From: Altererythrobacter sp. ZODW24
GTDB taxonomy: Bacteria; Pseudomonadota; Alphaproteobacteria; Sphingomonadales; Sphingomonadaceae
Length of the DNA stretch: 64,000 nt
Direction: 5' to 3'
Assembly: GCF_003344885.1 (NCBI RefSeq)
Contig: NZ_CP031155.1
Span: forward strand, 1,454,001 to 1,518,000
Shown here one piece after another: positions 18,498-27,134 of the stretch. Position 1 is the stretch's first letter, and each line of letters opens with the position of its first letter. Made by a program: the position numbers and the translations under genes. Below the pieces are notes generated by a model. The model searched no databases and was not told where the DNA came from. It worked only from the letters and a program-made list of their open reading frames with translations.

Positions 18498-19007
18498 TCA
18501 ATCGCCTTCGAAGTCCATCAGAGCTTGGACGGTCAACCCGTCTGCTCGCAGGCGGTTCGCGCCGCCAAGGTCCGGTAGATCGATTACGAACAGCGCATGT
18601 TCGATATGTGCGCCCGCCTGACGCAGCAGCTTAGCCGAGGCGAGCGCTGTGCCGCCGGTCGCAATCAGATCGTCGATTATGATGACTTTGGCACCGTCAT
18701 TGATAGCTGTCGGATCCATTTCCAAACGGTCGGAGCCATATTCCAGAGCGTAATTAACGCCTATGGTTTGAACGGGTAGCTTGCCGGGTTTACGAATCGG
18801 TACGAAGCCCTTGCCCATGTAAGCAGCTACGGCTGCGCCAAAGATAAATCCGCGCGCTTCCATCCCCGCGATTACATCTGCGCCCGCTGCGTTAGTCTGT
18901 TCAGCAAGATGGGCCACGCAGGATGCGAGGCCGTGACCATGGCCAATCAGCGTGGTGATGTCGCGGAATTGTACCCCGGGGGCCGGAAAATCTGGAACCG
19001 TACGCAC
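18498..19007 (-). CDS. apt: Adenine phosphoribosyltransferase
   Basis: Converts adenine and PRPP to AMP (purine salvage). The PRPP-binding signature is seen in KVIIIDDLIATGGTAL, and VRTVPDFPAPGVQFRDITTL is the classic N-terminal region. Coordinates use the GTG at 19007, but the family normally has another 10-17 residues ahead of VRTVPDFP. The frame stays open upstream for 17 codons (ending SEAERLSADQLREL in the coding order) back to an ATT at 19058-19056, which has AAGGA nine bases before it, inside the end of petC. No ATG, GTG or TTG lies in that stretch, so an ATT start giving 186 residues is likely. It sits directly behind petC. Confidence 0.92.
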   Translation of the reverse strand: MRTVPDFPAPGVQFRDITTLIGHGHGLASCVAHLAEQTNAAGADVIAGMEARGFIFGAAVAAYMGKGFVPIRKPGKLPVQTIGVNYALEYGSDRLEMDPTAINDGAKVIIIDDLIATGGTALASAKLLRQAGAHIEHALFVIDLPDLGGANRLRADGLTVQALMDFEGD

Positions 19008-19063
19008 GAGCTCCCTTAGCTGGTCTGCCGAAAGGCGCTCAGCTTCGGAGGAGTTAATGGGCT

Positions 19064-19915
19064 TTAGTCCTTACGCTTGGCTGGCTTGACCGCAGCCCAG
19101 ACCTGCTTCTTAGCAAAGAAGGCGAGGATCGTCGCGAACAGCAGGAAGCCGAGTACTGGCAGACCGGTTTGCTTACGCTCGATCAATGTCGGCTCGGCAG
19201 TCCACGTCAGGAATGCCGAAACGTCCTGCGACATCTGGTCAACAGTCGCCGCAGTGCCATCCGCGTAGGCAACCTGTTCTGGATTAAGCGGTGCCGCCAT
19301 CGCCAGATTGAGGTTCGGGAAATACGGATTGTAGTGCAGCCCGTCAGGCGTCTTGGAATCCGGGAACCGCTCTAGCAGCGCAGCCGGTTGAGCCTGGTAA
19401 CCCGTCAGCAGCGAATAGAGATAGGCCGAGCCATTGTGACGCGCCTTTGTGATCAACGAAAGATCAGGCGGGATCGCGTTGTTGTTGGCTGCAGCAGCGG
19501 CCACATTGTTCGGATATGGCGAAGGGAAGTAATCGGTCGGAAGGCCGGGGCGCGTTGTCGCTTCACCGGTGTTTGGATCGATACCGGGAACCTGCCAATT
19601 GGCTGCTTCCGCTTTGATCTCATCTTCATTGTAACCAAGGTCCGCAAGGTTGCGGAACGCGACGAACTTCATCGAGTGGCAAGCCGAGCAGACTTCCTTG
19701 TAAACCTGATAGCCGCGCTGCAGCTGGTTCACGTCCCACTTGCCAAACACGCCATCGCTGGCGAGATGCAAATCCTTGGGGTGTTCGTGAAAGGCGTATT
19801 CAGCGGTTTCTTCGCCGAGCCCTTCCGTGGCAGCAACATAGGCTCCGGTCACGAAGGACCAAAGGGCAGCGACCGTGAAAAACAGTCCACCGGCGATTGC
19901 GAAAAGACGGATCAT
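19064..19915 (-). CDS. petC: Cytochrome c1, bc1 complex subunit
   Basis: A 283-residue heme c subunit of the ubiquinol:cytochrome c oxidoreductase. The heme site CSACH is at residues 76-80, and a methionine in the NLAMAAPL segment is the probable second iron ligand. A hydrophobic N-terminal segment (about 5-29) directs export and a C-terminal helix (VLGFLLFATILAFFAKK) anchors the protein, leaving the heme domain in the periplasm. It is the third gene of petA-petB-petC, 24 bases after petB. The stop codon lies within the presumed leader of apt. Confidence 0.96.
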   Translation of the reverse strand: MIRLFAIAGGLFFTVAALWSFVTGAYVAATEGLGEETAEYAFHEHPKDLHLASDGVFGKWDVNQLQRGYQVYKEVCSACHSMKFVAFRNLADLGYNEDEIKAEAANWQVPGIDPNTGEATTRPGLPTDYFPSPYPNNVAAAAANNNAIPPDLSLITKARHNGSAYLYSLLTGYQAQPAALLERFPDSKTPDGLHYNPYFPNLNLAMAAPLNPEQVAYADGTAATVDQMSQDVSAFLTWTAEPTLIERKQTGLPVLGFLLFATILAFFAKKQVWAAVKPAKRKD

Positions 19916-19939
19916 GTCAGAAGCTCTCTTTCGCTGCTC

Positions 19940-21232
19940 TTAGGATGCCGTGCTGGCGTTTTCGCCCAGCACCGCTTTTTTGTCGGAACCCAGCACCGCT
20001 TCGGTAATCGAATAGGGAAGCGGCTTGGGCTTCTCCACCATCGACACGATCGGGATAATCACCAGGAAGTGTAGGAAGTAGTATGCCGTCGCGATCTGGC
20101 TGAACATCACGTAAGGCTCCTTGGCCTCTGCGCCGCCAAGCCAGAATAGGGCCAGCATGTCGACTACGAAGATCCAGAAGAAGATCCGGAACAGCGGACG
20201 ATAATGGCCAGAGCGAACCGGTGACTTATCGAGCCACGGCAGGATGAACCACAGCAGGATCGCGCTGAACATGGCGAGCACGCCCATCAGCTTTGCTGGA
20301 ATAAAGAAGAAGTCCGCCGTGAAGGCACGCAGGATCGCGTAGAATGGCCAGAAATACCATTCGGGTACGATGTGCGCGGGCGTCGAAAGCGGGTTCGCCT
20401 CGATGTAGTTATCTGCATGGCCGAGATAGTTCGGCAGGAAGAAAACCATCGCAAAATAGAGGATCAAGAATATGCCCAGTCCGAAGCCGTCCTTAGCCGT
20501 ATAATACGGGTGGAATGGCACGGTGTCGCTTTCCGTCTTGATCTCGACACCCGTGGGGTTCGAGGAGCCGGGGATATGCAGCGCCCAGATGTGCAGGATA
20601 ATCACGCCTGCTGTCACGAATGGCAGCAGGAAGTGGAGGCTGAAGAAGCGGTTCAAGGCGGCATTGTCAGGCGCAAAACCGCCCAGCAGCCAAACTTGGA
20701 TCGGCTCGCCCACAATCGGTATCGCGCCGAACAGGCCAGTAATAACCTTAGCGCCCCAGAAGCTCATCTGGCCCCACGGCAGCACGTAGCCCATGAAGGC
20801 AGTCGCCATCAGCAGCAGGAAGATAACCACGCCCAGCAGCCAGATCATCTCGCGCGGAGCTTTATAGGAGCTGTAGAAGAAGCCCCTGAAAATATGCAGG
20901 TAAATCACCAGGAAGAAGAAGCTCGCGCCATTGGCGTGGGCATAGCGCATCAGCCAACCGTAATTGACGTCGCGCATAATGTGTTCGGTGGTGGCAAAGG
21001 CAACTTCGGCATTCGCGGCATAATGCATCGCGAGTATGACGCCGGTGACGATTTGCAGCACCAGACAGAATCCAGCGAGAACGCCGAAATTCCACATATA
21101 GTTGAGATTGCGCGGAACCGGATAACCGGCACCGACGGCATTATACACCAGCCGCGGCAGAGGCAGCTTTTCATCGAAGTAGCGCATCAAGCCATTGGTT
21201 GGCGTGTACTGCTGGGCCCAAGGGAAGCTCAT
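19940..21232 (-). CDS. petB: Cytochrome b, bc1 complex subunit
   Basis: A 430-residue integral membrane subunit carrying hemes bL and bH and the Qo/Qi quinone sites. The sequence shows the standard segments: NLNYMWNFGVLAGFCL, GYVLPWGQMSFWGA (Qo region), and PEWYFWPFYAILRAF with the PEWY motif of the Qo site. About eight or nine helices are visible. The length is normal for alphaproteobacteria, and the start at 21232 gives the typical MSFPWAQQYTPTNG opening. It lies between petA and petC in a single leftward unit. Confidence 0.97.
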   Translation of the reverse strand: MSFPWAQQYTPTNGLMRYFDEKLPLPRLVYNAVGAGYPVPRNLNYMWNFGVLAGFCLVLQIVTGVILAMHYAANAEVAFATTEHIMRDVNYGWLMRYAHANGASFFFLVIYLHIFRGFFYSSYKAPREMIWLLGVVIFLLLMATAFMGYVLPWGQMSFWGAKVITGLFGAIPIVGEPIQVWLLGGFAPDNAALNRFFSLHFLLPFVTAGVIILHIWALHIPGSSNPTGVEIKTESDTVPFHPYYTAKDGFGLGIFLILYFAMVFFLPNYLGHADNYIEANPLSTPAHIVPEWYFWPFYAILRAFTADFFFIPAKLMGVLAMFSAILLWFILPWLDKSPVRSGHYRPLFRIFFWIFVVDMLALFWLGGAEAKEPYVMFSQIATAYYFLHFLVIIPIVSMVEKPKPLPYSITEAVLGSDKKAVLGENASTAS

Positions 21233-21248
21233 AGTTCTATCTCTTTCC

Positions 21249-21827
21249 TCAGCCGACCTTCACGACGGTGTCGGAGGTGAATTCATACTCTGGCACTTCG
21301 AGGTTAGTCGGTGCCGGGCCTTTGCGGATGCGTCCAGCCGTGTCGTAATGCGAACCGTGGCAAGGGCAGAAATATCCGCCGAACTCACCCTTAACTTCGC
21401 CCTCTGCAGCACCAAGCGGTACGCAGCCCAGATGGGTGCAAACGCCCATCGTGATGAGCATGTCGCCGTGCCCTTCTTTGGTGATGTCTGCCAGACTGGC
21501 GGGATCGCGGAGCGAAGCAGCGTCCACTGCGTTGGCTTCCGCAATCTCTTCAGCAGTCAAGCGGCGCACAAACAGCGGCTGCTTACGGAAAATGGCCTTC
21601 ACAGCCTGCCCGGGCTCAATCCCTGCAGTGTCGAGTTCGGTGCTGCTTTCAGCAAGCACGTCAGCCGAAGGTGCCATCTGGCTGATCAGCGGAACCAAAG
21701 TTGCCACGCCGCCAACGCCAAACGCGGAAACCGCTGCGATATTGATGAAATCACGCCGCCGAACACCGTCTTCGCCATCCGTCATAACGGGGGCGCTAGT
21801 GTCTGCGGTAGGTGTCGTTTCTGCCAT
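21249..21827 (-). CDS. petA: Rieske iron-sulfur subunit of the bc1 complex
   Basis: A 192-residue Rieske protein. Cluster ligands are in CTHLGC (Cys130, His132, disulfide Cys135) and CPCHGSH (Cys154, disulfide Cys156, His157). The N-terminus has a twin-arginine type signal anchor (VRRRDFINIAAVSAFG), consistent with Tat export of the folded cluster domain to the periplasmic face. I start at the ATG at 21827, preceded by AAGG; a further upstream start at 21917 adds 30 residues of unlikely sequence. It heads petABC, and the 212 bases between it and pgeF should hold the promoter, though I cannot point to clear -35/-10 elements. Confidence 0.95.
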   Translation of the reverse strand: MAETTPTADTSAPVMTDGEDGVRRRDFINIAAVSAFGVGGVATLVPLISQMAPSADVLAESSTELDTAGIEPGQAVKAIFRKQPLFVRRLTAEEIAEANAVDAASLRDPASLADITKEGHGDMLITMGVCTHLGCVPLGAAEGEVKGEFGGYFCPCHGSHYDTAGRIRKGPAPTNLEVPEYEFTSDTVVKVG

Positions 21828-22039
21828 CAGCCTTGCCTTCAAGCACACTGCCGAAGGGGCAGCGCGGTTAGAAAATCCTCCGGCTACGCGATTAGGAACT
21901 GCCCTGTTCGCGGCCAATGTGAGCGGTGTTAAACGCTTACATAAACATAGCCGGTTTCAGGGCGCTACTAGTCACAAAACTGCAAGCTGCCAACCGTGTT
22001 TTTCGGATGTATTGGCAATCGCAGTTGTGTTTGTTGCAA

Positions 22040-22798
22040 CTAAGCGCTCAGCCCAATTACCGCAATCTGGCGCCCATAGGTCGGTTCAGCGCGGTGGGTC
22101 GCACGGCGATAGGAATAAAATCGCTCGGGATCAGAATAGGTATCAAGCCCTAGCGGATCAATTGTGGTGAGCCCGGCGACAGCGAGGCGCGACGCTACGT
22201 AACCCTCAAGATCGAACTGCCAATGGCCGGGTTTCCCCGAGACAAAGAACCTGTCGTCCTCGTTTGAAAATTGGGTTCGAAAACCGTCATCGATCTCGTA
22301 ACTTTCCTGCGCGATGCATGGTCCGATAGCAGCGCTGATCCGGCGCCGATCTGCTCCCAGAGCCTCCATCGCATCAATGGTGTTTTCCACCACCCCGCCA
22401 TGCGCGCCCTTCCAACCTGCATGGGCAGCGCCAACGACTCGCGCCTCCGCATCGGCCAGCAGCACCGGTGCGCAGTCCGCGGTTACGATACCGAGTAGCA
22501 GCCGCGATTTGTTAGTGACGACGGCGTCTACGCGAGGTCGTTCATCCAGTGACCATTGCTTTGTCACCACTGCAACATCCGGTGAATGCACCTGATAGGG
22601 TGTGACCAAAGCAGAGCCGGGCATCACAGACGAAACGACTAACTGCCGGTTCGTTTCAACCGCTGCAGGATCGTCGCCTGCGCCGAGACCGGCATTGAGA
22701 CCAGCTACGCCGCCAGTTGAAACACCGCCGCGCCGCCCGAAGAATCCGTGCTGGACTCGCTCAAGCAACGCCGAGTTAATGACTTCCACTTCAGCCAA
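22040..22798 (-). CDS. pgeF: Peptidoglycan editing factor PgeF (multicopper polyphenol oxidase family)
   Basis: A 252-residue protein with the family's metal-site motifs: TADCAPVLLAD, AAHAGWKGAHGGV and GPCIAQESYEI. PgeF-type enzymes remove misincorporated serine from muropeptide intermediates, and the family also shows purine nucleoside phosphorylase or laccase activity in different hands. The length is normal. The gene overlaps the end of pepN by eight bases on the same strand, so translation is coupled. Confidence 0.9.
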   Translation of the reverse strand: MAEVEVINSALLERVQHGFFGRRGGVSTGGVAGLNAGLGAGDDPAAVETNRQLVVSSVMPGSALVTPYQVHSPDVAVVTKQWSLDERPRVDAVVTNKSRLLLGIVTADCAPVLLADAEARVVGAAHAGWKGAHGGVVENTIDAMEALGADRRRISAAIGPCIAQESYEIDDGFRTQFSNEDDRFFVSGKPGHWQFDLEGYVASRLAVAGLTTIDPLGLDTYSDPERFYSYRRATHRAEPTYGRQIAVIGLSA

Positions 22799-25424
22799 GG
22801 CTGCGAGTCACTTGTTCGAGCGTATCCCTCGACAATTTATCCGCCTTCATGATTCGCTCCAGCTGAGCCTTCATCATCGCCGAACGCTTCGGCTCAAACT
22901 TGCGCCACTTGCCCAGCGCCGGAACAAAGCGCGCCGCCGTCTGTGCATTGATCGGATCAAGCGCCAGAATGACGTCGCCAATCAGCTCGTAACCCGCGCC
23001 GTCCGACCCGTGATAGCCCTGCGGATTGCCCGCAAATGCCATATACAGCGACCGGACGCGGTTGGGGTTGGTCATGGTGAAGTCGGGATGCTCCGCGAGC
23101 GCCTTCACATGTTTCAGCGCGTCCGGGTGAAGCGACGATGCTTGCAGCGCAAACCACTTATCGATCGCCAGCGCGTTGCCATCATAGCGCTTGTGGAACG
23201 CCGCCAGCGCTTCTTCGCGTTGCGGCTGGTCCAACCCGCAAAGCACCATCAGCGCGCCCTGCCGGTCAGTCATATTGTCAGCTTCATCGAACTGCTTCTT
23301 GGCCAATTTAGCACCGTGCACCGGATCGGCAGATGACAGATAGATAAGCCCCTGCGTTTTAAGCTTCCGGGCTCCGCGTGCCTCCGGCTTCATACTATAA
23401 GGCACGGCGCTGGCCCGCTGATGCATCGCCATCAGTTCATCAGTGAACTGCGCACCAAGCCACGCCTTCAGCCCTTCTCGCTCGTCGTGGATCGCCGCCG
23501 GGTCGGCAGGTACCGATTGTTCGGCAATATAGGTCTGGCTGGGCAAGATCATCAGCTCGCCGCGCATTTCGTCATCGAGCGCTTCGTCCGAAAGGATTGC
23601 GCCAAATGCCTCACCAATGGAGGCCCGAGCCGAAGTCCGGTCAGCGTCCGAAAGCCCTCCGCCTGAGGCCGCAACCAGATATCCAACAACCAAATCCTGC
23701 ATCGCCTCATAGCGGGCAAACGGATCGTCATCGCGCGCCGCCAAGAAGACCAGGTCTTCATTGGTCATCTCGCGCTCGACCGAAATTGGGGCCGAGAAGC
23801 CGCGATTGACCGACAGCACGGGCGGTTGCGTAAATCCGTCGAAGCTGAGCGTTGCCTCGGCATCGCTAAGCGTCACGAGGTGCTCGCCATAATGCTTGCC
23901 GGTCGTGCGGTCGAACAGCGCGATTTTCAGCGGGATCGGCATGGGTGCTTTGTCAGGCTGACCCGGGGTAGCGGGCACTTGCTGTTTCATATGCAGCTGG
24001 GCGGTTTGGCCCGAATGCTCCAGTCTAATCGACACTTTAGGCGTGCCGGCCTGACTGTACCAGCGGCGGAACTGCGTGAGGTCGATGCCTGCGCCATCCT
24101 CGATAGCACTGACGAAGTCCTCGCAGGTCGCCGCGTCGCCGTCATGCCGTTCGAAATAGAGATCGCAGCCTTTGCGGAACGCCTCTTCACCGCACATCGT
24201 GCGCATCATCCGGATGACTTCAGCGCCCTTATTATAGATCGTCGAAGTGTAGAAATTGGAGATTTCGCGGAAACTGTCAGGCCGGATCGGATGGGCCAGC
24301 GGGCCGCTATCCTCAGGGAATTGGGCTAGGCGCAGAATGCGGACATCCTCGATCCGTTTGACCGGCTCGCTGCCCATATCCTGACTGAACAACTGGTCAC
24401 GCAGTACAGTGAAACCTTCCTTCAGGCTCAGCTGGAACCAGTCGCGGCAGGTTACGCGGTTGCCGGACCAATTGTGGAAGTACTCATGGGCGACCACACC
24501 TTCGACGCCGTCGAAATCGCCATCAGTCGCTGTGTCGGGGTCGGCCAAAATATACTTCGTGTTGAAGATATTGAGGCCCTTATTCTCCATCGCGCCCATG
24601 TTGAAATCGCTGACGGCTACAATGTTAAACAGGTCGAGATCATATTCGCGCCCGAAGGTTTCTTCGTCCCATTTCATTGAGCGAATGAGCGAGTCCATTG
24701 CGTGCTGCGTGCGACCTTCGTCGCCCTCGCGGACCCAGATGTTCAGTTCGACTTTGCGGCCATTCATCGTTGTGAAGCTGTCCGAATTGGCCACGAGGTC
24801 ACCGGCAACCAGCGCGAACAGATAAGACGGTTTCGGCCATGGATCGTGCCATTCTGCCCAATGCGTTCCATCGGCGTTTTCGCCGCTGGCCGTGTTGTTG
24901 CCATTGGCTAGCAGGATCGGGAACTTCGCCTTCGAACCGGCCATGCGGACTGTGTAGACCGACAGCACATCAGGCCGGTCGGGGAAGAATGTGATCCGGC
25001 GGAATCCTTCCGCCTCGCACTGCGTGCAGAGCATTCCGCCCGAGGCGAACAGGCCCATCAGCTGGGTGTTTTCCGACGGGTTGATCTCGGTCACGATGGT
25101 GATCTCGTGCTTTTCTCCGGGCAGACTGATCAGCAGGTCACCCCCGTCCATGGTCCAGCTATTATCAGCCGCGCCATCGACCAAAATGGACACAGCCTCC
25201 AAACCATCACCGTTGAGACGGAGGTTTGGATCAGTATCTGCCGCTGGATTGCGCGTAACCTTGAGAACCGATGTCACTTTGGTCCTAGTATCATCCAGCG
25301 CAAAATCCAGCGACACTTCCGGGATCAGCCAAGCCGGCGGGGTGTAATCCTTGCGGAAAATCTCTGGCGGCTGATGCGGTGCAGGGGCGGCGTCAGCCAT
25401 CTCGGGGTTTGTTGAAATATCCAT
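22791..25424 (-). CDS. pepN: Aminopeptidase N (M1 family)
   Basis: An 877-residue zinc aminopeptidase that trims N-terminal residues from peptides in the cytoplasm. The exopeptidase motif GAMEN is at residues 277-281 and the zinc motif HEYFHNW at 313-319, followed by the third-ligand glutamate in SLKEGFTVLRDQ. The length and the C-terminal helical domain are as in Escherichia coli PepN. It starts 52 bases from the divergent SDR gene and runs into pgeF. Confidence 0.95.
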   Translation of the reverse strand: MDISTNPEMADAAPAPHQPPEIFRKDYTPPAWLIPEVSLDFALDDTRTKVTSVLKVTRNPAADTDPNLRLNGDGLEAVSILVDGAADNSWTMDGGDLLISLPGEKHEITIVTEINPSENTQLMGLFASGGMLCTQCEAEGFRRITFFPDRPDVLSVYTVRMAGSKAKFPILLANGNNTASGENADGTHWAEWHDPWPKPSYLFALVAGDLVANSDSFTTMNGRKVELNIWVREGDEGRTQHAMDSLIRSMKWDEETFGREYDLDLFNIVAVSDFNMGAMENKGLNIFNTKYILADPDTATDGDFDGVEGVVAHEYFHNWSGNRVTCRDWFQLSLKEGFTVLRDQLFSQDMGSEPVKRIEDVRILRLAQFPEDSGPLAHPIRPDSFREISNFYTSTIYNKGAEVIRMMRTMCGEEAFRKGCDLYFERHDGDAATCEDFVSAIEDGAGIDLTQFRRWYSQAGTPKVSIRLEHSGQTAQLHMKQQVPATPGQPDKAPMPIPLKIALFDRTTGKHYGEHLVTLSDAEATLSFDGFTQPPVLSVNRGFSAPISVEREMTNEDLVFLAARDDDPFARYEAMQDLVVGYLVAASGGGLSDADRTSARASIGEAFGAILSDEALDDEMRGELMILPSQTYIAEQSVPADPAAIHDEREGLKAWLGAQFTDELMAMHQRASAVPYSMKPEARGARKLKTQGLIYLSSADPVHGAKLAKKQFDEADNMTDRQGALMVLCGLDQPQREEALAAFHKRYDGNALAIDKWFALQASSLHPDALKHVKALAEHPDFTMTNPNRVRSLYMAFAGNPQGYHGSDGAGYELIGDVILALDPINAQTAARFVPALGKWRKFEPKRSAMMKAQLERIMKADKLSRDTLEQVTRSLG

Positions 25425-25476
25425 GGGAAGTGATTTAGGTCCTTTGCGCGAGCCGTCTAGGGGCTACAACGCAGTG

Positions 25477-26307
25477 ATGACGCATATGTTCATCTTTGGC
25501 CTCGGCTATACGGCGGGGCGGATCGCGGAAACGCTGACGGCGCGGGGCTGGAGCGTCGATGCGACGGGCAGCGCGGGCAATGTGGACTTTGCCGATGAGG
25601 CTGCAGTTCGCGCGGCGCTTTCCAAGGCAAACCACGTTTTGTCGTCGGTCCCGCCAAGCGATGGCAGTGATCCGGTGCTGGGCAAATACCGGACCGACCT
25701 TGGCGAGAAATGGCTCGGCTATTTGAGCTCCACCGGCGTGTATGGCGATGCCGATGGAGCTTGGGTAGACGAGGCTTCACCCACAGGAACAGGCCGCAGA
25801 ACGGCGCGGGCGGCGGCTGATGCTGAATGGCTGGGACTGGGCGCCAGGGTGTTCCGCTTGCCGGGCATTTACGGGCCGGGCCGCAGCGCTTTGGAACGCG
25901 TTCAAGAGGGCCGTGCCAACCGGATCGACTTGCCGGGACAGGTCTTCAGCCGGGTGCATGTGGATGACATTGTTAGTGGTGCAATTGCGGGGCTCGTTTC
26001 TCCTTCGGGGGCCTATAATTTGTCGGACGATTTGCCTGCCAGTCAGAATGCAGTGATTGAGGAAGCTTGCCGCCTAATGGGCGTAGAACCGCCGCCTTTG
26101 CTCACGCTGGAGGAAGCCAACTTATCGGCCATGGCGCGCGGCTTTTATGCCGAAAACCGCCGTATTTCCAATGGGAAAGCCAAGCGTGTGCTCGGCTGGG
26201 AGCCCGCCTACCCGGACTTCACCGCGGGGCTTCGCGCCCTCAAAGCGATGACCATGCCTGAAAGTGCCAGAACGGAACCTAAAGCGGCCAAAGGCGACCA
26301 AACGTAG
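25477..26307 (+). CDS. NAD(P)-dependent SDR/epimerase-like protein
   Basis: A 276-residue Rossmann-fold protein from the ATG at 25477. The nucleotide loop FGLGYTAGRIA replaces the usual GxxGxxG at the N-terminus, and the sequence continues YLSSTGVYGD, RLPGIYGPGRS and FSRVHVDDIV, like the YeeZ/WcaG-type atypical extended SDRs. The substrate is unknown. The 3' end overlaps the convergent EamA gene by 100 bases; the last 15 or so residues (ESARTEPKAAKGDQT) look like an added tail. An earlier in-frame ATG at 25423 overlaps the pepN start and is less likely. Confidence 0.82.
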   Translation: MTHMFIFGLGYTAGRIAETLTARGWSVDATGSAGNVDFADEAAVRAALSKANHVLSSVPPSDGSDPVLGKYRTDLGEKWLGYLSSTGVYGDADGAWVDEASPTGTGRRTARAAADAEWLGLGARVFRLPGIYGPGRSALERVQEGRANRIDLPGQVFSRVHVDDIVSGAIAGLVSPSGAYNLSDDLPASQNAVIEEACRLMGVEPPPLLTLEEANLSAMARGFYAENRRISNGKAKRVLGWEPAYPDFTAGLRALKAMTMPESARTEPKAAKGDQT

Positions 26308-27134
26308 CCTTCGAACAGCGTGGACAGCACCATCGCCACGATCACCACGACTACTCCATTATAGGCCGCCCGGCCCGCCCCGATTTGACGCACCAAATTG
26401 TAATAGAGCGGGAAGGTCACGACCGATCCGAACAAGGCGAGATAAGCAACGCCCATCCCATATTGCGGCCGCATGTCGAAGGTCGGCGGGCCGGCAGTCC
26501 ACCATGCCAATGCCGCATCGGCAATTGTGCCATAGAGCATCGCCCAAGCAAGCAAGCTGACGAGCGGCAGCGTCTTTCCGACCTTGCCCGCCTGAATCAC
26601 ATTCGCGATGGAAGCCGAGAGCATTCCGCCGAGCACCAGCGGGATACCGATGCCAATGGCTCCTTCAATGGGAGCGATGCGCGATTCGTGCAGCATCAGC
26701 ATTGAAATGCCTGCCACTGCGACAAGGCTGCCCAAGAAGAAACGTCCGGTAATCGGCTGCCCCAGCAGCACTCGCCCGAAAATCGCGTTGGGGACCATCA
26801 GCAAGCCGAACACCACGGCGACGATGCCGGAGGTAAGGTAAATCTCTGCCCGGTAGACGAAATTGAAATTGGCGCAGAACTGGGCAATCCCGACAGCCAC
26901 CGCCAATATCTGGCCCTGTTTCCCAAGCTTCAGGGAGAAGCCGCGAAACTTGGCGAAAATGAACATGGCAATTGTTGCGATCACGAAGCGGTAGGTGATC
27001 GACCAACTCGGCGCGACATCTCCAAGCTGGTCCTTGATGACCAGCCAGGTCGAACCCCAGATTACCGCCACCAGCAGAAACGGGATGACGATACCAGGAC
27101 GGAGCAACGCGTGCTTCGGTGCGCTTTCACTCAT
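26208..27134 (-). CDS. EamA/DMT-family transporter
   Basis: A 308-residue inner-membrane protein with about ten hydrophobic helices arranged as two EamA repeats. The first begins IPFLLVAVIWGSTWLVIK, a typical DMT opening with the WGS motif, and the second runs from PLVSLLAWAMLYGTIADA. Such carriers export amino acids or other small metabolites, or import sugars; no substrate can be named. The start overlaps the stop of the threonine aldolase-like gene by four bases, suggesting a shared function with amino acid metabolism. The C-terminus overlaps the convergent SDR gene by 100 bases. Confidence 0.87.
   Translation of the reverse strand: MSESAPKHALLRPGIVIPFLLVAVIWGSTWLVIKDQLGDVAPSWSITYRFVIATIAMFIFAKFRGFSLKLGKQGQILAVAVGIAQFCANFNFVYRAEIYLTSGIVAVVFGLLMVPNAIFGRVLLGQPITGRFFLGSLVAVAGISMLMLHESRIAPIEGAIGIGIPLVLGGMLSASIANVIQAGKVGKTLPLVSLLAWAMLYGTIADAALAWWTAGPPTFDMRPQYGMGVAYLALFGSVVTFPLYYNLVRQIGAGRAAYNGVVVVIVAMVLSTLFEGYVWSPLAALGSVLALSGMVIALRARSPAVKSG

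Noticed and set aside
20372-21280. A 302-residue plus-strand frame across petB
   Set aside because: It is antisense to cytochrome b, shows no domain and its residue bias mirrors the opposite strand.
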